A stretch of DNA of 64,000 nt, taken from positions 1 to 64,000 of the forward strand of contig JASAND010006263.1 in assembly GCA_030248195.1 (NCBI GenBank), read 5' to 3'. The DNA comes from Trissonchulus latispiculum (taxonomy: Eukaryota > Nematoda > Enoplea > Enoplida > Ironidae). Of the stretch, positions 36,689 to 45,230 are shown in pieces (positions within the stretch are counted from its first letter, which is position 1; every line of letters starts with the position of its first letter). Below the pieces are notes generated by a model. That model was given only the letters and a program-made list of their open reading frames with translations. It was not told the origin of the DNA and did not search any database. The position numbers and the translations under genes were made by a program.

Positions 36689-36778
36689 ATGCGCGCAATG
36701 CCCTAACTTAAGATTAGACACGCTATTTATATTGGTAGCTGTTTATAGTTGTTATCATACTGCATGTAATTAGAGTAC

Positions 36779-37625
36779 TCTTTGCAAATACTTATACCGT
36801 CACGCATAGCCGTGATTGGTAGTTCAGGTAGCGGCAAGCATACATGTGCTTGGGGAGGTTTGGGGGGGGGGGTTTTCACCCCCCCCCCAGACCTGAGCTC
36901 ACCCCCCGGGGTCCGTCACCCCCCCCCAGAATCCGGATTTTTCCGGTAAAAAACCGGAAAAAATCTGGTTTTTCGGCGGCCGTCGGCCGCCCTTCACCCC
37001 CCCCCAGAACTTCCCCTCCTGCACATGTCTGGCGGCAAGACTTACCTTATCTATCGAATGTTGGTGAACAGTGATAGGGTATTTGACAGTCCAATTTCAC
37101 GGATCGTGTTTATGTACGAAATTGCGCAGCCTCTGTACATTAAAATACAAGAAAAAGTACTAAATGTCACGTTTATCAAAGGCCTCGATGAGGCATTTAT
37201 TGCAAACAAAGACAACTGGACGGGAAATTCTGTTTAATTATTGATGACCTTCAGCTAGCAAGCAGCGCAAACGAAACCATATATAAGTTGCTAACAGTTT
37301 ATAGTCATCACTATGACATTACCGTGCTTATGCTGTGGCAGTCACCGTTCCTGGAAAGTCGATACGGTCCTTCAATCTCCTGGCAGTTTTAACCACTTGC
37401 TCTTGTTGACGTCACGACGGGATCTTCGAGCTATAAGTACGTTGAATTCACTAATAATGCCAGGAAAAGCTAAAACGTTTATGCAAATGTACCAACAAGC
37501 ACTAATGAGAAACCGTATAATTGTTTATGGATAGCCGTTAATCCCCAAACCCCATGGGAACTGCAATTTCGCGGCAGTCTACCATTCGAAGACAAACAAA
37601 TTGTGTATACCTTACCTGTGTGTAG
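36779..37625 (+). pseudogene. Polinton packaging ATPase (FtsK/HerA type), interrupted
   Basis: Before the MITE the frame reads IAVIGSSGSGK, the start of a Walker A motif. After it come TYLIYRMLVNSDRVFDSP and RIVFMYEIAQPLYIKIQEK. A frameshift near 37,230 leads to FCLIIDDLQLASSANETIYK, where LIIDD is the Walker B strand, followed by YSHHYDITVLMLWQSPFLES. Further frame changes near 37,395 and 37,520 lead to LLLLTSRRDLRAISTLNSL and WIAVNPQTPWELQFRG. The motif order and the HH...LMLWQ segment fit the genome-packaging ATPase that follows the capsid gene in Polintons. At least three frameshifts plus the insertion make it non-functional. Confidence 0.8.
36839..37031. mobile_element. 193-bp hAT-like MITE inside the ATPase Walker A codons
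   Basis: Flanked by GCGGCAAG on both sides (36,831-36,838 and 37,032-37,039), an 8-bp target duplication as expected for hAT. The ends are CATACATGTGC and GCACATGTCTG, an 11-bp imperfect inverted repeat. The inside is C-run rich (CACCCCCCCCC) with the palindromes CCGGTAAAAAACCGG and GGCGGCCGTCGGCCGCC. The right end CCTCCTGCACATGTCTG also occurs at ~52,963-52,979 and, inverted, near 58,050, so the family is repeated in this window. Confidence 0.85.
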
Positions 37626-37649
37626 ACTTGTTTTCGAAATAATTCTTAA

Positions 37650-37964
37650 ATGTCTTTGTGTGTTCAAGAAAATATCCCAAGTCTGCAGCTAATAGCTGCG
37701 TCTAAGCAAGTGCGAAGATTAAGGAAACCATTACTGAGGACCAGACTCTTTCTTTGATTGCGTCACAGAGACAGCTGGAGTCTGCTCTACTCAGACATAA
37801 TCAAATTAAAACCCACCCAGCTAAAGAAGCTGAAGACTTATAGACTATTAATTAAGCAGTTGGCGTCTTTGGCAGTCAGGACTCGTAAGAAGCAGGCTAT
37901 CCTGCTTAAACAGCGCCGACTGCTTCAGTACATGGTCCGACTGGTATTACCTGTGCTGCAATGA
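37650..37964 (+). pseudogene. Polinton conserved small basic protein, one stop
   Basis: The frame opens with ATG at 37,650, has a single in-frame TGA after ~35 codons (RLRKPLLRTRLFL, stop), and continues through LKPTQLKKLKTYRLLIKQLA and VRTRKKQAILLKQRRLLQYM to a hydrophobic end. A short, Arg/Lys-rich protein with KKLK...RKK...LL spacing next to the capsid and ATPase genes is a known conserved Polinton/adintovirus component with no settled role (virion or nucleic-acid binding is an inference). Its stop codon overlaps the next start as ATGA (37,961-37,964). Confidence 0.65.
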
Positions 37965-38415
37965 ACCGATATGCTCTTGTAAACGAGTCACTGCTACCCG
38001 GAATGCAGTCAGAATTTGTTGAAAGTATTTTAAAAATTTTGAATTCGGATAAGTCAGTAACCGAAAAAAAACAAGAAATAACATCACTTTGTCAGTCTGA
38101 TGAAACTTTGGACTGGGTTCTTAACTATATACCGAAAGTTTGGAAATCCAAAGCTAAGTTATTACTGAAATCCATTCAAGGTAAAGTAAAACTTGCCGAG
38201 AACAGTAATTTGGTTATTACTGGAGACGAAGAAAAAGAACTTTCAAATTTTGTGGATCTGACTAAATATGTAGTGACTCCAGAAAGTTTAAAGCAAGGTC
38301 GTTTCTAGAGTTTCTTAAGGATGAAAATATTCCAATTTCCGCGTACGGTGCAGGCAAACAAGACACAAAAGAAATTAGAAACACCAACACAAAATGGAAA
38401 CGTTTATTTGATTAG
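37961..38415 (+). pseudogene. Polinton conserved protein of unknown function, frameshifted
   Basis: ATG overlaps the preceding stop (ATGA). The main frame has 115 codons: EFVESILKILNSDKSVTEKK, WVLNYIPKVWKSKAKLLLKS, then FVDLTKYVVTPESLKQGRF and TAG at 38,306. A one-base shift just before that stop opens LEFLKDENIPISAYGAGKQ, ending at 38,415, so the original C-terminus was about 35 residues longer. The order, a helical region with PKxxxxKAKLLL then a xxFVDLxKYV segment then a GxxEFL..xxxIP tail, matches a protein found downstream of the basic protein in many Polintons. The function is not known. Confidence 0.6.
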
Positions 38416-39057
38416 TACATTCCACAAGGAAGCATGTCCACATTTACAAGATAAACCATGAGTACAACATCCTATTAACAGAGGCCAGTGCAAGCAATCT
38501 ATGGTACAGCAACTTGGATCTGTTTTAGTACAAGAATTCTTCCCATGATAGCAACAATATAAGTAACTATTATCATACAACAATTCAATGTGCGGAAGCA
38601 ATTCTGGATTGTAACAAGAACAATTATAGCAAAAGCGTTTATACTTAGCAGCCTGGCATTTAATATCATGTTTTGTATGGTACCCATTACAAGTTGCACA
38701 TAATGTATGCGTTTTCATGTGTGCCGATACATTATGGTTACTTTGGACTACGTGCTGACGGGAAGGTTTTGCTAGTAAGCAACCCATACACATGTATTTG
38801 TCCCTCCCCATCCATTCCAGAGACACTATTAATTTTAGTCTGTTGAGACTTGGCATCTTAAGAATCTTTTCTTCTACAAGCTTTTCGTTCAAAAATTCAT
38901 ACTTGGAGTGATGGTACTTGAAATAGCGAACCATAAGTGCTTTCAGATTTCGAAACTCGTAGCTATCAAGAGGCTTATCCTGTGAACATCTAACCCATGT
39001 AATTAACCCTTCAGTAGGCGTGAACGCATCATTTACAGCACATAGTAGCAAATCCAT
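38404..39057 (-). CDS. cysteine/histidine-rich protein of the Polinton, unknown
   Basis: An intact 217-codon frame, one of the few undamaged ones. The first ~90 residues are mixed and helical (NLKALMVRYFKYHHSKYEFL). The rest is dense in Cys and His: YMCMGC, HTLCATCNGYHTKHDIKC, KRFCYNCSCYNP, CCYHGKNSC, CCTIDC and CCTHGLSCKCGHA. Repeated C-x2-C pairs suggest several zinc-binding sites, but the spacing does not fit a family I recognise. It converges on the preceding plus-strand gene, overlapping by 12 bp, and is followed upstream by the kinase-like gene on the same strand. A nucleic-acid-binding or host-interaction role is possible but not shown. Confidence 0.55.
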   Translation of the reverse strand: MDLLLCAVNDAFTPTEGLITWVRCSQDKPLDSYEFRNLKALMVRYFKYHHSKYEFLNEKLVEEKILKMPSLNRLKLIVSLEWMGRDKYMCMGCLLAKPSRQHVVQSNHNVSAHMKTHTLCATCNGYHTKHDIKCQAAKYKRFCYNCSCYNPELLPHIELLYDNSYLYCCYHGKNSCTKTDPSCCTIDCLHWPLLIGCCTHGLSCKCGHASLWNVLIK

Positions 39058-39072
39058 CTACAACAGTACATT

Positions 39073-39948
39073 TTATCCGTTACGCTTTAAAAAGTCGTGG
39101 TAAGTTTCACAGCATTCTTTAAAGTAAGCAGACTTTCGAATGTTTCTAAATTTGATTCTTCGGTTGATGCGGAGACAATATCGGGTAAATTTCCGCATGG
39201 CAAAAGAAATGTGAAGAGGAAAATTTTCCTCCCCGCAGAAAAGACGGCCAACCACCATAACATACAGCAGCTGGCCGAGCTGGTAGGAGACCAGCTTTCC
39301 AGCAGGTAAAGTTCAATCATTTACATATTCAGGTGGAGTAAATCCCACAGAGGGACTCCCCTTTGGAATGTCCTGCAGTTCCGACCTTTTCTCCACCTTA
39401 ACCATGTCATTAAATCGAAAATGTTTCGGTATCTTGGATTTCGGATCAAACATGAAGTGATCCGGGGAAATGTCCCTTAGAACAATCCTGTAATTTTTGA
39501 ATATGCTTTCATAGGTAAGATACAGCTGAGTAAAAATGATTGCTGTGTCAGTTTCAGACAGGGGAACATGATCGAGTACGTATTTTCCCAACGAAACCTC
39601 ATCGTGGGAAGCCCTGTCATATACCAGCAGCACGTGTGCCCTTGAATCCCCCTGCACCGCATCCTTGCTGAACGCAATAAACTCGGGAATCAGGACCCCT
39701 GCTTCACGCTCAAGCTCAGCTAGATAATCCACTTAATGGGGTATGAGGGTCCGGTTCGAGAGTGTTCGGCTAATTGGACAACTGGTAAGAGAAATCATCC
39801 GGACACACGACCTGACCTCGTCCCACAGCCCGTTCTGGTTAACGAATCTTACTGCTGTAGTGTATTCTCCCTTCCTGTTACGTTTTCGATATTCAGCAGG
39901 TTTGAACACAACCTTATTAGTGTGTCCGTCCAAGATTTTATAAGTCGT
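39073..39948 (-). pseudogene. protein-kinase-like domain gene in the Polinton, two in-frame stops
   Basis: One reading frame of 292 codons is broken only by TAA at codon 72 and TGA at codon 212. It reads a protein-kinase fold in order. Codons ~6-35 resemble the N-lobe strands, with TTAVRFV where kinases have VAVK (Lys replaced by Arg). LLVYDRAS lies at the hinge. Around codon 157 is the catalytic-loop-like LRDISPDHFMF (Asp 159 kept; the usual His, Lys and Asn replaced). FRFNDMV stands in the DFG position. GSPSVGFTPPEY is like the end of an activation segment (APE). After the second stop, SYQLGQLLYVMVVGRLF matches the helix-F region of kinases. The replaced residues suggest a pseudokinase or a very diverged kinase. 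Kinases are not part of the standard Polinton gene set. Confidence 0.6.
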
Positions 39949-40031
39949 CTAGAAAAAGCTAGTTTTATTGTACACACTTTACAATTATCTACAAGCAAAG
40001 AAAATAGTCCACTATTTACAAACAAAGCAGT

Positions 40032-40560
40032 TCAACATTCACAAAAATTTGTCAGCTGAGCCTCTCTGTGCAGACAGCAGTAGCGCGCTACTCCCTGCAC
40101 ACAGTAGGAATGCTCGTCACACCTAATGAATGGGACAGTGTCGGGTAGCCGGCTGTAAGTTGGCATCTCCAATTTCTCCCCTGTTGCCACAGGAACTGTT
40201 AGGCCGTTTCGAGCCAGGATGGTTTTTATAAATTTAGCCTGTGTCGAACACTTTGTCACCACTCGAACAGCCCCGGAATTGACAACAAGATCAGCAAACC
40301 AGGCCCCCCATCTCTCAGGCGTAGGCAGATCAACCGAAGTGGTCCAGACTCCAGACTGCACCACTCCTTTCCGATGCCCAGTTGACCGCTCTCCTTTGTT
40401 TAGGATTCAGGTCGCAGTTGGGAAAGGGGGCCCTAATCATTGAGTTGTAATGACCATCCCGGGTGACTACAGCTCCCTCTAAAGGGACAGGGGCGGAATT
40501 CGGAACACCGACGATATTCAGTGACACGTACACTGAAGACATTCCATAAAAGATAGGCAT
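40032..40560 (-). pseudogene. unknown Polinton-associated protein, one frameshift
   Basis: Starts MPIFYGMSSVYVSLNIVG at 40,560 and continues to NWASERSGAVWS. A frame change near 40,350 leads to GVWTTSVDLPTPERWGAWF, VVTKCSTQAKFIKTILARNG and a Cys/His end (IRCDEHSYCVQGVARYCCLH). About 175 residues in total. I do not recognise a family. The C-terminal Cys/His cluster could bind a metal. It lies upstream of the kinase-like gene on the same strand, ~80 bp away, so the two may have been transcribed together. Confidence 0.45.
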
Positions 40561-40773
40561 ACTTAAACGCTGTGAGTCTGCAGACTCTCAACCAGAAACA
40601 TAACACGCATATTACTACTGTTAATTAACATGTTATTTGATAAAGCTTCAAATTATTTCGGATCGAATATTCTACTAATTAAGATGGAATATACTTTTAA
40701 TCTATTAGAATTTGATTTCATCATTCCTTAAATAAGGTTGTTTTCACGCACGTTATTGTCACTTTTTCAATCA

Positions 40774-41016
40774 TTAAACCTTTTTCAGAATTTTAACATC
40801 TGAATTGAATCGGAAAAGGCGTGTTAATTGTGTCGTTTTTAAACAAAACTTGGCGTGAAACAAATCTTCTGTAATGACCTTTTTTAGTATTACTACACCC
40901 AAGAGTACATCTACAACTGTAATTTGGTGTGGACCAAAGTTTAAAAAATTATACGGACTGTCAGCCAACATGAGATGTTTCCTAAGATTAATGTAGAGCT
41001 TTACTGTTTTCTCCAC
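40774..41016 (-). CDS. small hypothetical ORF, doubtful
   Basis: 80 codons, MEKTVKLYINLRKHLMLADS and on, with no domain seen. It is divergent from the TATA box at 41,094, with 78 bp between. It may be a small gene at the Polinton edge or a chance frame; codon texture does not decide. Confidence 0.25.
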   Translation of the reverse strand: MEKTVKLYINLRKHLMLADSPYNFLNFGPHQITVVDVLLGVVILKKVITEDLFHAKFCLKTTQLTRLFRFNSDVKILKKV

Positions 41017-41093
41017 ATTCTACTGATTGAACCATAACTGCACGCATAGTTAATAACTGGATCATATGCAAAAAATGACCCACTTATTTTTGT

Positions 41094-41122
41094 TATATAA
41101 GGGTAATCTCTCGTCTCCAGTT
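41094..41122 (+). promoter_or_regulatory. TATA box and initiator-like motif
   Basis: TATATAA at 41,094-41,100 is followed by CCAGTTTA at 41,117-41,124, whose CAGT fits an arthropod-style initiator with the A about 25 bp downstream. An ATG in good context (CAAGATGG) follows at 41,152. Confidence 0.5.
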
Positions 41123-41151
41123 TAACATTTGGCTTACTTCTTTTAATCAAG

Positions 41152-41201
41152 ATGGCCACAATCGACCAAATTGCCAACACGTTAAGGACAAAGGCGGAAA
41201 C
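41152..41201 (+). CDS. candidate first coding exon
   Basis: ATG in the context CAAGATGGCC, then 15 more codons (MATIDQIANTLRTKAE) and two bases of a split codon directly before GTAAGTTC, a near-perfect donor. Together with the upstream TATA box this looks like a real transcription start and first exon. I could not identify the next exon. The acceptor at ~46,553 is out of frame with it. It may belong to a host gene whose next exon lies beyond the window, or to a Polinton gene that has lost its partner. Confidence 0.4.
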
Positions 41202-41899
41202 GTAAGTTCTTTATTGGTAGATTCGATCTACTACGTGAGGAAGAAGCGGCCTCATTATGGAATTCAAGATAAGTTAAAACTTTTGTGCTTGCTAACCGAT
41301 GTTAAACTTTAGACCTCTTCCATCTACCAGGTACCGGAAGTGGTTTTCTTACAGATTCCAGCTTTATATTAAACTTGAAAGACATTGAGACATAATCTAG
41401 ACGATAACAAATTGTGCAACAAAATACAGTTTTATGCCATTATAAAAACAGAATTATAAACGGGTCGATAGATCGGTAACCTAGACTAGACTTGTAAGCT
41501 GGAGTTGACACCAAGCTAATTAGATTTGCTTAGATTATAGCACGAAATTGCTAAGACAAAGACATATGGACCATCATAATTTAGTTCGTCGGCACTTTGG
41601 GTGTGTCTTCCATAGCATATCATGATCCATGGAATAATCGCATTAGGAAAATGGATTTGAAGTATAAGAGGATTTCATTCCAAAGTTAAAGGCTAAGTTT
41701 TTTTTTACTTGACTTTAGTTTACGTTTACATGTGTTAGTTGGATTTAAGTCTCATCAAGACTGGCCATCAGCGGCTTTTGTAAAGTTCAAGATGCATGTA
41801 AGCCAGTATGAATAGCAAATGTGAATTGAATCAAAAGCAAATGGAAATTAAAAATCACGTGTAAGTAAAATTAATCAAAACTTAGGTTACTTTTATATC

Positions 41900-42205
41900 A
41901 TTATGGATTGTTGTTTGATATCGCAATGAATTGTTGCTTGATAATGTGGCAGTTGATTGGGGACAGGGAGCAGCCATGGCGAGTGAAAAAGGTCTTTCTG
42001 TGTCTGCTCCTGTGCCCCAATCAACTGAAACATTGTTTACTATACCTACAGAAGAACGCAAGTAAAGGCATGAGTTGATTGCGGAGGAATGCAGAGGTAC
42101 TCCGCTTTCGCAACTCAAAACACGATCAAACTTCTTTCTGTATTGGTCCAGGGGGACCAGTTGCCTTTTATTTTGAATCATTCTATTCTAGTGCCAGCCG
42201 GCACC
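41900..42205 (-). repeat. multi-hairpin repeat, copy B
   Basis: Inverted relative to copy A. It holds GTGCCAGCCGGCAC, TGGTCCAGGGGGACCA, the shared GAGTTGATTGCGGAG...CTCCGC...CAACTC hairpin (about 42,071-42,117) and a long near-perfect stem of ~24 bp pairing 41,951-41,974 with 42,005-42,028 (CAGTTGATTGGGG against CCCCAATCAACTG). The small frame on the minus strand (99 codons) overlaps all of these and is probably incidental. Confidence 0.55.
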
Positions 42206-42471
42206 AAATATAGCTGGTATCCTCCCCCCCCCTGCCTCCAATTGTCCGAGAGTTAAGGGGCGGCCGCCTTCGGGTGGAGCTGCCGAGGTGCGTTCATCAC
42301 ACAGCCGGTGATGGACAAGTCTCCATCCTTGCGAAACGCCTCGGGTAATTGTACAGACAATTATTCGGTGTCAGCTAACCCCCAGTCAAATTTAAAAATT
42401 AACATCAAGCTGACACTACTCCTAACCGGTGCAAGACCAACTGGAGTGGGGCGTACAGAAAAAAAAAAAAA
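42206..42471 (+). repeat. possible 3' end of a retroelement with poly(A)
   Basis: A GC-rich segment ending in GGGGCGTACAG and a run of 13 A (about 42,459-42,471). An A-run right after a sharp composition change fits a SINE or LINE 3' end. No coding domain or target duplication was identified. Confidence 0.35.
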
Positions 42472-42985
42472 GTTCTTTATTTCTTTTGTCTTTTTGAAAT
42501 TCACAATTAAAACCCTCGAAAATTTTGTTCAAAATTGAATCCGGGGAGTAAAAGGTGGCTTCATATCACAAATTCGATAGTTAGAGAGAATCTGTTTGTT
42601 CCTAAACCAACAAGCTCGTGTTTTTGTAAAAATTGTTCTGTTTTCAATTGACAGTCACGGTTTTAGCTGATTTAAGTTTAATAATATCGGTTCAAATTTC
42701 GTCCAAAGCAGGCAAAACATTTAGAGTTCTACATGAAGCTGTGTCACGTCTAAAGCTCCAACATGAATAGTTTTTGATGTTACTAAATGCATATTTTAGT
42801 TGTGAACAGACAGTTTTTGCACATTGTGCAATAACAGCGTTAACCTGTAAACTTAGGCTTCTCATTACGTTCTTACATAAGCTAGTTGTTGATATAAAAA
42901 AATTAATATTAAGAAGAGTAAGTATAAACGCGTATGCAGTTTGGTAGTAAGCTCAAAAAATATTCAGGTCAAAATCTGTAGCAGT
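42472..42985. other. non-coding, no recognised feature
   Basis: A/T-rich sequence without a credible ORF or repeat. Confidence 0.4.
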
Positions 42986-42989
42986 TCTT

Positions 42990-43335
42990 CTCATTGTATA
43001 AGAAAAAGTATTCGAACCCCCGCTGCCACAAGGCTTTCACAAATCCCCTTGAGCAAGGGACTAAGCACATATCGGTTCGCCGTGGGCTCCAGCCAACCCA
43101 GCTGTCTATCCTTAACTGGTCGGTAAATACGTACCACTGCGGTGGGAAGGTAACAGGAGTCTGTGTTCTGGCGTAATGCCTGATGAAGGGCTGGCCCCCC
43201 TTCCACAGATGTAGTCAACATTAGAGTTGTCGCTCCTGGCTTCGGGCTGTGAATCCGGAGATAAGCACCGGCACCCTATAACCTTCTGTAGGTTGGAGTT
43301 CTCTCCAGGGGTCCCTCTACCTTTTTACCTTTACA
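42990..43335 (-). mobile_element. SINE-like element, reverse orientation
   Basis: On the minus strand the sequence contains GGTTCGAATAC, a close match to the RNA polymerase III B box. Conserved-looking blocks CAGCTGGGTTGGCTGGAGCC, CTTAGTCCCTTGCTCAAGG and GGCAGCGGG precede it. The GC-rich, compact, non-coding character within A/T-rich flanks fits a SINE. A clear A box and the exact ends were not found, and the family name is not assigned. Confidence 0.6.
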
Positions 43336-44376
43336 GCATTGGAATTATGTAAAAACAATCTGTTTACTACAACTTGAGTCAAGAAAGTTGCACAGCAATA
43401 ATCTGTATATCTGTTTCAAGGAATCATTGTTTTTAACACAAACTTATTTTGTTTCGTTCAGGAAATTTTTTGTACACCTGGTAAATAACAGACTTTCAAC
43501 GAAAATGCCAGAGATTTTTCCCATAAGAAATTCAGTTTATCGAATTTCTTAGGGATTAACGAAAGTAAAATAATTAACGAAAAACCACTAAATAATTTGG
43601 TTAAAATGCTATATTACTGCAACATTGTGATATAAAACTGGTCTAAAATAAAGAAAACTTTCCCAGCACAGATCTATAGCAAATTAACTTGCCGAAATCG
43701 TATGTTTTAAAAATGTCAACTTACGACGATTCACGATGCCTGGGGAGTTATTAACGTTTCTAGACTACGCAAAATTTATTAGATTCAGAAGCCCTCAATG
43801 TCTTTTCTTGGTATTCATTAAATTCTTGGTAGAACAAGTTTGTTAATATTACAAAAAATTTCAAAAGTTGCATTATTCACAACATTATGGTGCCACGGAC
43901 GTGAAGAGCTCCGATTAAGTTTGTGACGTTCACTCGGATGATGAAGGATCGTCAAAATTAATGTGAGCAACTGTGAAAACTGGAAGTGTTTTCCAAAAAG
44001 ACAAATTTTGCGTATCGGTTTTATGTGTATTTTTCAGATTACTGTGAATCTTCAAAAACGTGCCTGTTTGTTTTTAAACATCTAACCTAATTCTGAAGCT
44101 GTCTGTTAATTTTCCATGTCTTTTTCCATGAAATCCATGTTTTTCCATGAAAAAACGTGTGCAAATTCAGTTGTTATGGCTCTCGGATTATAACGAATTA
44201 AATAGTTAAAGACATAGTCTTTAAAGTGCAGCAATTTATCAAGCTTTCCCAATTGTTCTTAATTTTCAAGAATTTGAAAATTGTCAAGTATTTGACTTCA
44301 ACTGTCAAATACTTGACAGAATTTCCCTGAAGAAATTAAAGTTTGAAAATTAATGACATTAAACTGCCAGACTTTG
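43336..44376. other. non-coding, no recognised feature
   Basis: A/T-rich. No ORF, RNA gene or repeat boundary could be supported. Confidence 0.4.
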
Positions 44377-45230
44377 TATATGTGGTAGCAAGATAGTAAA
44401 ATTGGCAAGATTTAGCGAAATGTAGCAAGATTACATAATATCTTACCAAAATTGTTGGCAAGATAGCAATCCAGCAAGATAGTCATCTTACCAGTTTCAG
44501 TATGAAAGGTGTTTTCAATTTTGAAACAAAGAAAGTCATTTGTGTACCTCGTTGCTGAGTATACTGCAAGGGGGAACTTTCAAAAAAATTAAAACGGACC
44601 ATTGTTATCCGTATTGTTTCAGAAGTAATATATCTAATAGAAAATGCTTAGAAATTGCATTATTGCGATGCGAATGTAACTAAGTAACAAATATTATATG
44701 TTTCAGGATTATAAGGGTTACTGACTGTTCAAATGAAATTGAAAGCATCTATAAAAGACCGAAAAATTAAATGTATTTGTGCATATAAAACTAATTTGTG
44801 AGATTGGTCTTGTCGGCAAAATGATTATCAATTTTTGTATTTTTCTTCACAGTTAACTTTGAAATAATATATTTTCCCATTCAATTTCTAACTAGCATAT
44901 TCTATTACAAATATTGTTTCAACAGTGATACTGAGAGCAATGGTTAGTTTTAAATTTTTGCGAAAGTCCCCCTGTATTAAACTCATTGACATACATATAA
45001 CAGGTAATTAATGGCTGTCTTTGTTTCCAAATTGAAAACACCTTTCAGACTGAAACTATAACTAGATTACTGTCTTGCCAACAATTCTGTTAATATCATA
45101 GTAATCTTGCTAAATTTCGTGGCAAGATAACTATCTTGCTAAAATTTTGGCAAGATAACTATCTTGCCACAGTCTTAGCAAGATACCTATCTTGCCATCT
45201 TTGCTATCTTGCTTGCTACGACATATATAT
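44377..45230. mobile_element. foldback element 1 with AAGATA-type repeat arms
   Basis: Starts near TATATGTGGTAGCAAGATAG. The inner edges of its two arms are inverted copies: CAGTATGAAAGGTG near 44,495 against CACCTTTCAGACTGAAAC near 45,040. The arms are built of short tandem units such as GGCAAGATAGTTATCTTGCT, each itself palindromic. The middle (44,560-44,990) is A/T-rich and has no transposase. It ends at CTACGACATATATATGTCGT, shared with the next element. Confidence 0.75.

Larger units (their letters stand above)
32700..40600. mobile_element. decayed Polinton/Maverick (adintovirus-like) element
   Basis: Within ~8 kb are remnants of the classic Polinton gene set: protein-primed DNA polymerase N-terminus, retroviral-type integrase, probable minor capsid, major capsid, packaging ATPase, and the two small conserved proteins that follow. 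Further genes (Cys-rich, kinase-like, unknown) sit to the right. The capsid/ATPase block is on the plus strand and the rest on the minus strand. Every recognisable gene has stops, frameshifts or insertions. Most of the polymerase and the maturation protease are not seen. Terminal inverted repeats and 6-bp target duplications could not be located, so the limits are approximate. Confidence 0.85.

Noticed and set aside
36494..36721. 75-codon minus-strand frame after the capsid gene
   Set aside because: The plus strand of the same DNA reads the end of the capsid protein in a shifted frame, so this is a shadow.
43000..43020. A tRNA gene (GGTTCGAATAC on the minus strand)
   Set aside because: No cloverleaf stems or A box at the right distance; a SINE promoter fits better.
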